The notes below the pieces were generated by a model. That model was not told the DNA's origin, made no database searches, and saw only the letters and a list, made by a program, of their open reading frames with translations. Below are positions 46,589 to 54,668 of a stretch of 64,000 nucleotides of DNA, in pieces. The DNA comes from Corynebacterium guangdongense (GTDB taxonomy: Bacteria; Actinomycetota; Actinomycetes; Mycobacteriales; Mycobacteriaceae): NCBI RefSeq assembly GCF_030408915.1, contig NZ_CP047654.1, positions 2,108,001 through 2,172,000 on the forward strand, given 5' to 3'. A program made the position numbers and the translations under genes. Positions within the stretch are counted from its first letter, which is position 1. Every line of letters starts with the position of its first letter.

Positions 46589-46711
46589 GGGAATCCCCGT
46601 TTCAATGTGGAGCGGAAGGAGGGCGTCCTTCGATGACTGGGACAGACTAGCAATTATGAACAATACTGTCTAGTAGCACTGACCCGAACGGTCTAGATCC
46701 GGCCGCCCGCC

Positions 46712-46748
46712 GGTGGGGCGTATAGTAATGATCATTCGTCGCCCCACC
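46712..46748. promoter_or_regulatory. Nested palindromes around the FUSC-gene promoter
   Basis: GGTGGGGCG (46712-46720) and CGCCCCACC (46740-46748) are perfect 9-bp arms enclosing a -10-like TATAGT (46721-46726) and a smaller palindrome AATGATCATT (46727-46736). The layout suits an operator over the start of transcription; no regulator gene is adjacent. Confidence 0.6.
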
Positions 46749-46802
46749 GATCACGGGCGGCTCTTTTTGTTGGTCGACCGTCGCTCGCAGAAAGGAGGGG
46801 CC

Positions 46803-48527
46803 TTGTCCACCCACGCCGCGGAACCCATGCCAAAACCCGCCGACCCCCGCGCGATGCTCTTCTCCCTCAACTCCTCGGCCCGCCGCTGGCCCGGCGCGCT
46901 GCGGGCCGCGCTGGCTATCTTCATCCCCGGCGCCGTCGCGCTCCTGCTCGGCTACCACTCGGAGATGTTCCTCATCGCCGCCGGCGGCTGCGCGGTCATC
47001 TACGGCGAGGGCCACCCCTACCGCGCCCGCTTCCGCGTCATGCTCGTGGCGGGCCTGCTCGTCGCGCTCGGCGCCACCGCCGGCGCGTTCGTCGGGTCCG
47101 TCGTCTGGGGTCAGATCGGCGCCGGGGGCAGCCACTGGTGGCTGCTGCTGACCGTGCTCTTCTGCTCCACCCTGGCCACCCTCGGCGGATTCCTCCAGAA
47201 CGCGCTGCGCCTGCGCCCGCCGGGCTCCTTCTTCATCGTCATGGTCGCCGGCGGCTCCACCATGGTCGCCCGCATCGGCTTCAACCCGGTCGAGGTCGGC
47301 CTGTGGACCATGGTCGGCGTGGTCTCCGGCGTCATCCTCGGCATGCTGCCCGCGCTGGTGGATCCCTACGGCCCGCAGCGCACGGCGGTGATCACGCTGG
47401 ACAAGGCCGTCGCCGACTTCGAGACCGCCGAGTCCCCCACCCTCGGCCAGCGGCTCAAGTGCCAGACCGCGCTCTTCGACGCCTGGACCGCACTCGGCGA
47501 CGCACGGGTGATCAGCGGCGGGGAGATCATCCGCGAGGACCAGCGCCACCTCGTCGAGCGCACCCGCGAGGCGCAGATGCGCCTGGTCGTGCGCTCCGCG
47601 GAGCTGGGCATGACCGGCGCCGACACCGACCAGCTCAGCGAACTGCCGACCATGGTCGAGGCCCACCGCGCCTCCATCCCGCACACCCGCCCCTCGGCCA
47701 ACTACCGCATCTACCGCTCCATGAACCGCCACTCCCACGCCATGGTCACCGCGGAGAAGATCCTCCTCGCCAGCCTGCTGGCCGGCACCACCGGCATCGC
47801 CATGGGCCTCTACCGCCCGGACTGGGCGATCGTCTCCGCGCTGCTCATGCTGCAGTGGGGCCCGGATCGCGTCCCCGGCCAGGTCCGGGGCCTGCACCGG
47901 CTCATCGGTTCGCTCCTCGGCGTCGGCCTCTTCGCCGTCTTCCACCTGCTGGAGTTCAGCGGCTGGACGCTGCTCGTCGCCCTGGCGATCTGCCAGTTCG
48001 GCGCGGAGGTCTTCGTGGTGAAGAACTACGCCGTCACCGTCATCTTCACCACGCCGCTGGCCCTGCTCCTGGGCAACGCCGTCACGGATCCGCTGGATCA
48101 GGTGGTCTACGCCCGCACCCTCGAGGTCACCCTCTCCATCCTCGCCGGTTCCCTGATTCTGTGGCTGTGGCGTCCCCGGGCCGCCAACCACGACCACCAA
48201 CGGCTGGTCGCCCGCTCGAAGAAGGCGATGGGCACCCTCATCGGCGCGCTCGCCACCAAGACCCCGCAGGGCGCGCTGGAGGAACGCCGCGACCTGCAGT
48301 ACGAGCTGCTCTCCGAACGTCGCGCCATCCAGTCCATCGCCCAGAACGACCGCCCGACCGCTTATCGACGCTGGGAGCACCACCAGCAGGTCCAGCGCGC
48401 CGGCTACGGGCTGCTCGACTTCTGCAACGCCAACGCCCACCGCGAGGTGTCCATCGCCGAGATCGCCGGCCTGGCCGAGAACGTCCGCGGCGTCTACCAG
48501 GCCGGAAGCACGCAGCACCCGAACTGA
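46803..48527 (+). CDS. FUSC-family membrane protein
   Basis: Protein of 574 aa with two groups of membrane helices (about residues 35-180 and 320-460), separated by soluble helical regions, as in fusaric-acid-resistance/aromatic-acid exporter family members. The second membrane group has ALAICQFGAEVFVVKNYAVTVIF. I choose TTG 46803 because AAAGGAGG, a near-consensus ribosome binding site, lies five bases upstream. The substrate is unknown. A hairpin covers the stop codon, and the promoter lies within nested palindromes. Confidence 0.86.
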   Translation: MSTHAAEPMPKPADPRAMLFSLNSSARRWPGALRAALAIFIPGAVALLLGYHSEMFLIAAGGCAVIYGEGHPYRARFRVMLVAGLLVALGATAGAFVGSVVWGQIGAGGSHWWLLLTVLFCSTLATLGGFLQNALRLRPPGSFFIVMVAGGSTMVARIGFNPVEVGLWTMVGVVSGVILGMLPALVDPYGPQRTAVITLDKAVADFETAESPTLGQRLKCQTALFDAWTALGDARVISGGEIIREDQRHLVERTREAQMRLVVRSAELGMTGADTDQLSELPTMVEAHRASIPHTRPSANYRIYRSMNRHSHAMVTAEKILLASLLAGTTGIAMGLYRPDWAIVSALLMLQWGPDRVPGQVRGLHRLIGSLLGVGLFAVFHLLEFSGWTLLVALAICQFGAEVFVVKNYAVTVIFTTPLALLLGNAVTDPLDQVVYARTLEVTLSILAGSLILWLWRPRAANHDHQRLVARSKKAMGTLIGALATKTPQGALEERRDLQYELLSERRAIQSIAQNDRPTAYRRWEHHQQVQRAGYGLLDFCNANAHREVSIAEIAGLAENVRGVYQAGSTQHPN

Positions 48528-48552
48528 CGGGGCCGTCGGTTCGGGTGCTGCG
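48511..48552. terminator. Terminator hairpin over the FUSC stop codon
   Basis: An 18-bp stem (48511-48528 with 48535-48552, one wobble) and a six-base loop. It lies in the convergent gap with the FrnE-like gene. Confidence 0.8.
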
Positions 48553-48564
48553 GGTCGGGCGTCG

Positions 48565-49200
48565 TTAAGCCTCCTCGGCGGCCTTGTGCAGCGCCTGCTC
48601 GAAGAGCTCGACCGGCTGCGCACCGGAGACGGCGAACTTGCCGTCGAAGATGAAGAAGGGCACGCCCTGGATGCCGAACTGGCGGGCCATGGAGATCTCC
48701 TGGGCGACCTCGGTGGAGAACTCGTCGGACTCGAGGATCTCGGCGACGCGCTCCGCGTCCAGGCCGACCTCGGCCGCGAACGCCTTGAGCTGCTCGTGGT
48801 TGGCGACGTTCTTGGCGTGGGTGAAGTAGCCGTTCTTGACCGTGGCGTCCCACTCCAGGCCCTTGCCCTGGTTGCGGGCGTAATGGGCGAGGCGGTGGGC
48901 GTCCCAGGTGTTGCCGACGATGGACTCGCGCCAGTTGAAGTCCAGGCCCACGGCGGCGGCCCGCTCGGCGAGCCCGTCGTTCATCTGGGTGACCTGCTCC
49001 TCCGGCATCCCCTTGGCGCGGGTGAAGTACTCCATGAACGTCTCGGTCGGCTCCTTCGGCGCGGTCGGGTCAAGCTGGAAGCTGCGCCAGGTGATCTCGA
49101 CGTCGTCCCTGCCCTCGAATTTTTCCAGGGCAAGGTCGAGGTGGCGTTCACCGACGGTGCAGAACGGGCAGATGTAGTCGCTCCAGATATCGATCTTCAT
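48565..49200 (-). CDS. DsbA/FrnE-family thioredoxin-fold oxidoreductase
   Basis: Cytoplasmic DsbA-like protein of 211 aa. The redox motif is CPFC in IDIWSDYICPFCTVGERH (residues 11-14), and the FrnE-type C-terminal block GIQGVPFFIFDGKFAVSGAQ is intact with its cis-proline. There is no signal peptide. ATG 49200 is chosen because homology starts there; upstream in-frame sequence is non-conserved. FrnE-like proteins act on cytoplasmic disulfides or in polyketide pathways; here the partner is unknown. Confidence 0.9.
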   Translation of the reverse strand: MKIDIWSDYICPFCTVGERHLDLALEKFEGRDDVEITWRSFQLDPTAPKEPTETFMEYFTRAKGMPEEQVTQMNDGLAERAAAVGLDFNWRESIVGNTWDAHRLAHYARNQGKGLEWDATVKNGYFTHAKNVANHEQLKAFAAEVGLDAERVAEILESDEFSTEVAQEISMARQFGIQGVPFFIFDGKFAVSGAQPVELFEQALHKAAEEA

Positions 49201-49248
49201 ACTGCCAGTCAACCATCCGACGACTCCGGATATTCCGCCACTGGTGCT

Positions 49249-49254
49249 TATACT
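49249..49254 (+). promoter_or_regulatory. -10 box TATACT for the first tandem BCCT gene
   Basis: TATACT is a near-perfect -10 box. It implies a leader of about 65 nt containing the conserved hairpin motif at 49278-49315. Confidence 0.6.
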
Positions 49255-49277
49255 GATCAGCCACCAATTGATTTCTA

Positions 49278-49315
49278 GCCGGCTCCAGGTACGTCCAATG
49301 GGCCGGGCAAGGCGA
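49278..49315 (+). promoter_or_regulatory. Conserved hairpin leader of the first tandem BCCT gene
   Basis: GCCGGC, then a loop holding AGGTACGTCC, then GGGCCGGGCAAGGCGA. The GCCGGC and GGCCGG segments can pair, leaving GCAAGG, the only Shine-Dalgarno-like bases, just after the stem and 10 or so bases before the GTG. Two blocks of 10 and 16 bases are identical in the leader at 51318-51357, while bases between differ. It matches no riboswitch class that I recognise. Confidence 0.7.
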
Positions 49316-49325
49316 CCGATACTTC

Positions 49326-51260
49326 GTGTCCACCCCGCAAAACCCCCGTCCCGTCGACCCGCGGTACGCCGAGTGGGACGGTGCCACCGCACCCGCCCCC
49401 GGCTACCCGGACGACCTCCACCCCGGTCTCGTCCCGGGCATCGGCGTCGACCAGCAGCGCAACCGCTTCGCCGTCGACAAGACGCTGTTCACGGTCACCG
49501 CCGTCTTCATCGTCGCGTTCATCGCCTGGGGCCTGATCAGCCCGGCCGGCGTCTCCGCCGTCTCCGCCGCCGCTTTCGCCTGGGCGATGGAGAACCTCGG
49601 CTGGCTGCTCAACATCGTCATGATCCTCAGCTTCGGCGTCATGGTCTACCTCGCGTTCAGCCGCTTCGGGCGCATCAAGCTCGGCCGCGACGACGAGGAA
49701 CCGGAGTTCTCCCGCTTCTCCTGGGTGGCGATGATGTTCGCCGCCGGCATCGGCGTGGGCATCTTCTTCTTCGGCCCCTCCGAACCGCTGACGTACTTCC
49801 TCTCCCCGCCCCCGGAAACCGTGGCCCCCGGCACCCCGGCGGCGCTGCACCAGGCGATGGCGCAGTCACACTTCCACTGGGGCCTGCCCGCCTGGTCCCT
49901 CTACGCGCTCGTCGGCGGGGCGATGGCCTACTCCGTCTACCGCCGCGGCCGCGTCCTGCTGATCTCCTCGATCTTCGCACCCTGGCTGGGCACCAAGGCC
50001 ACCGACACCTGGGTCGGGCGCCTGATCGACATGCTCGCCATCTTCGCCACCCTCTTCGGCACCGCCGCCACCCTCGGGCTCGCGGCCACCCAGATCAGCG
50101 AGGGCGTCCAGCTGGTCGGCGGGCTCGACGGGGTCGGCAACACCATGCTCATCGTCATCATGGCCGTGCTCTCCCTCGGGTTCATCGTCTCGGCGGTCTC
50201 CGGCGTGTCCAAGGGCATCCGCGTCCTGTCGAACCTCAACATGAGCCTGACCGGCCTGGCCATCTTCTTCGTGTTCCTCTTCGGCCCGACCCTCTTCCTG
50301 CTCAACCTGCTGCCCTCCGGCGTCCTCGTCTACTTCCACGAGTTCCTCCCGATGCTGTCGAAGTCCCTGTCCTGGGGTTCCGAGTCCATCGCCTTCCAGT
50401 CCGCCTGGACCGCCTTCTACTGGGCGTGGTGGGTGTCCTGGGCGCCGTTCGTCGGCATGTTCATCGCCCGCATCTCTCGCGGCCGCACCCTGCGTGAATT
50501 CCTCCTGGTCTGCATGCTGGTGCCGACCTCGATCCTCATCCTCGCGTTCACCGTCTTCGGCGGCACCGCCATCACCTTCGCGATGGACGGCCGCCCCGGC
50601 TTCGACGGCGAATCCTCCTTCGAAGCCGTGCTCTTCGCCATGTTCGAGCAGCTGCCGCTGAACTCGGTCACCCCGGTGATCATCATCTTCATCCTGGCGG
50701 TCTTCTTCATCACCTCCGCCGACTCCGCCTCCACGGTCATGGGCACGATGTCCTCGCGCGGCAACCCCAACCCGAACAAGGCGGTCATCGTGTTCTGGGG
50801 TCTGTGCATGGTCGGCATCGCCGTCGTCATGCTGCTGGCCGGCGGTGAGGAAACGCTCTCCGCGCTGCAGGCGCTGACGATCCTCATCGCGATGCCGTTT
50901 GCGCTGGTGATGATCGCCATGATGATCGTCTTCCTGCGCGACCTCGCCACCGACCCGGCCGCCATCCGCCGCAGCTACGCCAAGACCGCCGTGGAGAACG
51001 CCGTCGTCCGCGGGCTCGAGGAGCACGGCGACGACTTCGAGCTGGCCGTCAAGTACGCCCCCGGCGAGCGCGGCGCCGGCGCCGACTTCGACTCCATGTC
51101 CGAGGAGGTCACCGAGTGGTACCGCCGAACCGACGAGGACGGCAACGAGGTCGCCTACGACTACGAGACCGACACCTGGGCGGACGGGTGGACCGAGGAC
51201 ACCGCCGGTGAACCGGGCCCGGACACAGATCCGGGCACAGAATCCGGGCGTGAGCGCTAG
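49326..51260 (+). CDS. BCCT-family glycine-betaine-type transporter (tandem copy 1)
   Basis: Na+-coupled compatible-solute carrier, 644 aa, twelve helices. Helix-3 motif is FAAGIGVGIFFFGPSEPL and the signature is FYWAWWVSWAPFVGMFIARISRGRT; FFITSADSASTVMGTMSSRG resembles BetP more than the copy at 27242 does. A 50-residue N-terminus and an acidic 110-residue tail flank the membrane part. The GTG at 49326 is supported by alignment with the next gene, whose leader motif lies at the same distance. The exact solute is not deducible. Confidence 0.9.
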   Translation: MSTPQNPRPVDPRYAEWDGATAPAPGYPDDLHPGLVPGIGVDQQRNRFAVDKTLFTVTAVFIVAFIAWGLISPAGVSAVSAAAFAWAMENLGWLLNIVMILSFGVMVYLAFSRFGRIKLGRDDEEPEFSRFSWVAMMFAAGIGVGIFFFGPSEPLTYFLSPPPETVAPGTPAALHQAMAQSHFHWGLPAWSLYALVGGAMAYSVYRRGRVLLISSIFAPWLGTKATDTWVGRLIDMLAIFATLFGTAATLGLAATQISEGVQLVGGLDGVGNTMLIVIMAVLSLGFIVSAVSGVSKGIRVLSNLNMSLTGLAIFFVFLFGPTLFLLNLLPSGVLVYFHEFLPMLSKSLSWGSESIAFQSAWTAFYWAWWVSWAPFVGMFIARISRGRTLREFLLVCMLVPTSILILAFTVFGGTAITFAMDGRPGFDGESSFEAVLFAMFEQLPLNSVTPVIIIFILAVFFITSADSASTVMGTMSSRGNPNPNKAVIVFWGLCMVGIAVVMLLAGGEETLSALQALTILIAMPFALVMIAMMIVFLRDLATDPAAIRRSYAKTAVENAVVRGLEEHGDDFELAVKYAPGERGAGADFDSMSEEVTEWYRRTDEDGNEVAYDYETDTWADGWTEDTAGEPGPDTDPGTESGRER

Positions 51261-51286
51261 GAATCGGGCAATCGCCTGGCTGGTCG

Positions 51287-51292
51287 TATACT
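51287..51292 (+). promoter_or_regulatory. -10 box TATACT for the second tandem BCCT gene
   Basis: Same hexamer as before the first copy, at the same distance from the leader motif. It shows that copy 2 has its own promoter although it follows copy 1 by 108 bases. Confidence 0.6.
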
Positions 51293-51317
51293 CTGCGTTC
51301 GATCACATGCAGTCGAT

Positions 51318-51357
51318 CCGGCCACAGGTACGTCCGCGTAGGGGCCGGGCAAGGCGA
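51318..51357 (+). promoter_or_regulatory. Conserved hairpin leader of the second tandem BCCT gene
   Basis: CCGGCC (51318-51323) pairs with GGCCGG; the loop holds AGGTACGTCC (51326-51335), and GGGCCGGGCAAGGCGA (51342-51357) follows. Loop bases outside the shared blocks differ from copy 1, which points to conservation of the motif itself. Confidence 0.7.
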
Positions 51358-51368
51358 TGATGCCTCAC

Positions 51369-53342
51369 ATGTCCACACCAGAAGAACCAGATTCGCACCG
51401 TCTCGCCCGGGAACGGGCCGCCGCCGCGCAGGCCAGAGCCAAGGAAATGCAGGAAGGCTGGGACGGCGCCACGAAGAAGGTCCCCGAGTACCCGGACGAC
51501 CTCCACCCCGGCCTCGTGCCCGGAATCAGCGTCGACGAGCAGCGCAACAAGTTCTCCGTCGACAAGCTCCTGTTCACCGTGACCGCGGCGGTCATCGTCG
51601 CGTTCATCGCCTGGGGCGTCCTCAGCCCCGCCAGCGTCTCCGCCGCCGCGGACAGCGCCTTCGCCTGGGCGATGGAAAACCTGGGCTGGCTGCTCAACAT
51701 CGTCATGATCGTGGGCTTCGGCGTGATGGGCTACCTCGCGCTGTCCCGCTTCGGCAACATCCGCCTGGGCCGCGACGACGAGGAACCCGAGTTCTCCCGC
51801 TTTTCGTGGGTGGCGATGATGTTCGCCGCCGGCATCGGCGTGGGCCTGTTCTTCTTCGGCCCGTCGGAGCCGCTGGCGTACTTCCTCGATCCGCCGCCGA
51901 ACACCGTGGCGCCGGGCACAGCCGAAGCCCTGCACATGGCGATGGCCCAGTCCCACTTCCACTGGACGTTGCCGGCGTGGGCCGTGTACTCGCTGGTCGG
52001 TGCCGCGATGGCCTACTCCATGTTCCGCCGGGGCCGGGTTTCGCTGATCTCCTCGATCTTCGCCCCCCTGTTCGGCACCGAGGTCAACGACAGCTGGATC
52101 GGCCGCCTCATCGACATGCTCGCGATCTTCGCGACGCTCTTCGGCACCGCCGCCGCCCTCGGCCTGGCCGCCACCCAGATCGGCTCGGGCGTCCAGCTGG
52201 TCGCAGGCCTCGACGAGGTCGGCAACACCCTGCTGATCTCCATCATCGCGGTGCTGACCGTCGGGTTCATCATCTCGGCGATCTCGGGAGTCTCCAAGGG
52301 CATCCGTCTGCTGTCGAACCTCAACATGATCCTGACGATGCTGGCCATCCTCTTCGTTTTCGTCGTCGGGCCGACGCTCTTCCTCGTCAACCTTGTCCCC
52401 TCCGGACTGATGGCCTACTTCGACGGCTTCTTCGCGATGCTGGGCCGCTCCCTGACCTGGGGCGAGGAGACCCTGGAATTCCAGTCCCTGTGGACCGCCT
52501 TCTACTGGGCGTGGTGGCTGTCCTGGTCGCCTTTCGTCGGCATGTTCATCGCCCGCATCTCCCGCGGTCGCACGCTGCGCGAATTCGGCCTGGTGTGCAT
52601 GCTCGTCCCCTCCGCCATCCTCATCTTCGCCTTCACCGTCTTCGGCGGCACCACGATCAGCCTCTCCCGCGCCGGGGTCCCCGGCTTCGACGGCTCCGCC
52701 ACCGGCGGCGAGGTGCTCTTCGGCATGTACGACGCTCTGCCGCTGAACCAGATCACCCCGGTCATCATGGTGCTCATCCTGGCGGTCTTCTTCATCACCT
52801 CCGCAGACTCCGCCTCCACGGTCATGGGCACCCTGTCCTCCCGCGGCAACCCCCTGCCGCACAACGCGGTCGTGTCCTTCTGGGGCCTGTGCATGGTCGG
52901 CATCGCCATCGTCATGCTGCTGGCCGGCGGTGAGGAATCACTCGACGCGCTGCAGTCCCTGACCATTCTCATCGCCATCCCCTTCAGCGTCGTGGTGCTC
53001 GGCATCATGGTCGCCTTCATCCGCGACCTCACCACCGACCCGGCCGCCATCCGCCGCACCTACGCCAAGAACGCGATGCGCAAGGCCGTGGTCCGGGGCC
53101 TGGAGGAGCACGGCGACGACTTCGAGCTGGCCGTCAAGTACGCCCCCGGCGAGCGCGGCGCCGGCGCCGACTTCGACTCCACCGCCGAGGAGGTCACCGA
53201 GTGGTACCGCCGCACCGACGAAGAGGGCAATGAGATCGCCTTCGATTACGACACGGGCACCTGGGAGGACGGCGTGGTCGGTCGCTCACGCAAGAACCCG
53301 GACGGCCCGGAGGCCGGGGAGACCCCGGACCGGGAGTCCTGA
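51369..53342 (+). CDS. BCCT-family glycine-betaine-type transporter (tandem copy 2)
   Basis: Paralogue of the preceding gene, 657 aa, with FAAGIGVGLFFFGPSEPL, FYWAWWLSWSPFVGMFIARISRGRT and FFITSADSASTVMGTLSSRG. The C-terminal segment AVVRGLEEHGDDFELAVKYA is nearly identical in both copies, so the pair arose by tandem duplication. I choose ATG 51369 (MSTPEEPDSH) because it aligns with the start of copy 1; ATGs at 51357 and 51360 fall at the end of the leader motif. An inverted repeat follows the stop. Confidence 0.9.
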   Translation: MSTPEEPDSHRLARERAAAAQARAKEMQEGWDGATKKVPEYPDDLHPGLVPGISVDEQRNKFSVDKLLFTVTAAVIVAFIAWGVLSPASVSAAADSAFAWAMENLGWLLNIVMIVGFGVMGYLALSRFGNIRLGRDDEEPEFSRFSWVAMMFAAGIGVGLFFFGPSEPLAYFLDPPPNTVAPGTAEALHMAMAQSHFHWTLPAWAVYSLVGAAMAYSMFRRGRVSLISSIFAPLFGTEVNDSWIGRLIDMLAIFATLFGTAAALGLAATQIGSGVQLVAGLDEVGNTLLISIIAVLTVGFIISAISGVSKGIRLLSNLNMILTMLAILFVFVVGPTLFLVNLVPSGLMAYFDGFFAMLGRSLTWGEETLEFQSLWTAFYWAWWLSWSPFVGMFIARISRGRTLREFGLVCMLVPSAILIFAFTVFGGTTISLSRAGVPGFDGSATGGEVLFGMYDALPLNQITPVIMVLILAVFFITSADSASTVMGTLSSRGNPLPHNAVVSFWGLCMVGIAIVMLLAGGEESLDALQSLTILIAIPFSVVVLGIMVAFIRDLTTDPAAIRRTYAKNAMRKAVVRGLEEHGDDFELAVKYAPGERGAGADFDSTAEEVTEWYRRTDEEGNEIAFDYDTGTWEDGVVGRSRKNPDGPEAGETPDRES

Positions 53343-53354
53343 GCCCGGGGCGGT

Positions 53355-53423
53355 GGTGCCCGATTCCGCATCACCGGATCATCGACCTGGGGTTTTCCTG
53401 CGAGCCGCGCAGAATCGGGCACC
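53355..53423. repeat. 12-bp inverted repeat downstream of the BCCT pair
   Basis: GGTGCCCGATTC (53355-53366) and GAATCGGGCACC (53412-53423) are perfect complements 45 bases apart. The right-arm core GAATCGGGCA also occurs at 51261-51270, just before the second BCCT leader. Possible terminator or binding site. Confidence 0.65.
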
Positions 53424-53494
53424 GGCGAAGCGGCGCGAGGCCGGAGAATGCGCGCACGTCCACTACCCCATCACGAGAGTTACTGAAGGGACCC

Positions 53495-54643
53495 ATGCGT
53501 CGATCATTGACCACCGTCATCGCCACCGCCGTGCTGGCCGCCGCCGTCACTCCGGCGGCCGCCGCACAAAGCTCGGATCCGGGGCTGGAAGCCGTCGCAC
53601 TCAGCTCGCAGCAGACCGAGGCCGTCGACGCCGCCCTGTTCGCGACCCTCGACGCGGCCGAAACGCTCGACCTGACGCAGCCGAGATTCCCGAGCCAGCT
53701 GACCAGCTCCGACCCCTCCGCACCGGCGCCCGCGGCGCAGCCGATCACGGAGGCCGCGATCGTCGACAAGCAGGTCGAGGACGCCGCCGCCCGACTGGAG
53801 CGGTGGACCGTCGCCAGCCCGTCGATGGGCCGCGACGTCGAGATCCAGATCATCCGCGCCGTCGACCCCGCCGCGCCCGCACCCCACGTCTACCTGCTCG
53901 GCGGCGCCGAATCCCCGCGGGTCAGCCACTGGGTCTCCGAGGGGTGGGCGCCCGAGGTCTTCGCGCACGAGCAGGCCACGGTCATCATGCCGACGCAGGC
54001 CTACGCCTCCTTCTACTCCGACTGGCGCGCCGACGATCCCGTCCTGGGGCGTTCCCGGTGGGAGACCTTCCTCGCCGATGAGCTCGCCCCGCTGCTGGCC
54101 GCCGAGCCGGAGCTGAACTTCAACGGCGGACGCGCCCTCGGCGGGCTGTCGATGGGGGCGATCGGCGCCGTCCACCTGGCCAATTCCCGCCCCGACGTCT
54201 ACGACGCGGTCATCGGCATTTCCGGCTGCTACTCGACGATGGACACCCCCGGCCAGCTCAACACGCATGTCCAGGTCGGCCTGCGCGGTGGCGACGTGGC
54301 CAACATGTGGGGGCCGGTCGGTTCCGAGGACTGGTGGCGTCACGACGTCGTCGCCAATCCCGAGGGGCTGCGCACCATGGCCGTCTACCTGTACGCGGGC
54401 AACGGCGTGCTCGGCCAGCGCGACCGCAACTACTACGCCGGGACCGCCCTCCACGAGGCGGTGGCCGGCTCACTGCAGGAACGCGGTTCGATGCACTGCA
54501 CCCTGGCCCTGGACGAGTCGATGCGCGCCCACGGCATGACCCACCAGAAGGTGGTCATCGATTCCACCGGCGCCCACAACTGGAACGTCTTCGGCTCCCA
54601 GCTGCGCCCGGCGTGGGAACACGTCCGGCCCGCGCTGTACTGA
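53495..54643 (+). CDS. Secreted mycolyltransferase-type esterase (antigen 85/Cmt-like)
   Basis: Protein of 382 aa with a signal peptide (RRSLTTVIATAVLAAAVTPAAA). The alpha/beta hydrolase domain has the substrate loop YLLGGAESPRVSHW, nucleophile elbow LGGLSMGAIGAV and a C-terminal histidine in GAHNWNVFGSQL, matching corynemycolyltransferases that esterify mycolates onto trehalose or arabinogalactan. A 90-residue Ala/Pro-rich region lies between signal and domain. GAAGGG precedes ATG 53495. Its presence supports a mycolic-acid-containing host. Confidence 0.88.
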   Translation: MRRSLTTVIATAVLAAAVTPAAAAQSSDPGLEAVALSSQQTEAVDAALFATLDAAETLDLTQPRFPSQLTSSDPSAPAPAAQPITEAAIVDKQVEDAAARLERWTVASPSMGRDVEIQIIRAVDPAAPAPHVYLLGGAESPRVSHWVSEGWAPEVFAHEQATVIMPTQAYASFYSDWRADDPVLGRSRWETFLADELAPLLAAEPELNFNGGRALGGLSMGAIGAVHLANSRPDVYDAVIGISGCYSTMDTPGQLNTHVQVGLRGGDVANMWGPVGSEDWWRHDVVANPEGLRTMAVYLYAGNGVLGQRDRNYYAGTALHEAVAGSLQERGSMHCTLALDESMRAHGMTHQKVVIDSTGAHNWNVFGSQLRPAWEHVRPALY

Positions 54644-54646
54644 CCC

Positions 54647-54668
54647 CGTCCCGCCCCGGGGCGGGACG
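54647..54668. terminator. 22-bp palindrome between convergent genes
   Basis: CGTCCCGCCCC followed directly by GGGGCGGGACG, perfect over 22 bases. It fills the gap between the mycolyltransferase and methyltransferase stops and could terminate both. Confidence 0.75.

Noticed and set aside
46589..46663. Longer N-terminus for the YedE-TusA protein
   Set aside because: The extra residues are not hydrophobic or conserved, and the ATG at 46588 has a ribosome binding site and puts the first conserved cysteine at position 22 as in TsuA.
45641..46700. Operator from CTAGAC repeats upstream of the sulfur importer
   Set aside because: CTAGACAGT and CTAGACCGT occur near 46670-46695, but spacing and symmetry are too weak to call a site.
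49278..49315. Known riboswitch such as ydaO, ykkC or glycine class
   Set aside because: The conserved blocks do not match the cores of those classes as I know them, so no class name is given.
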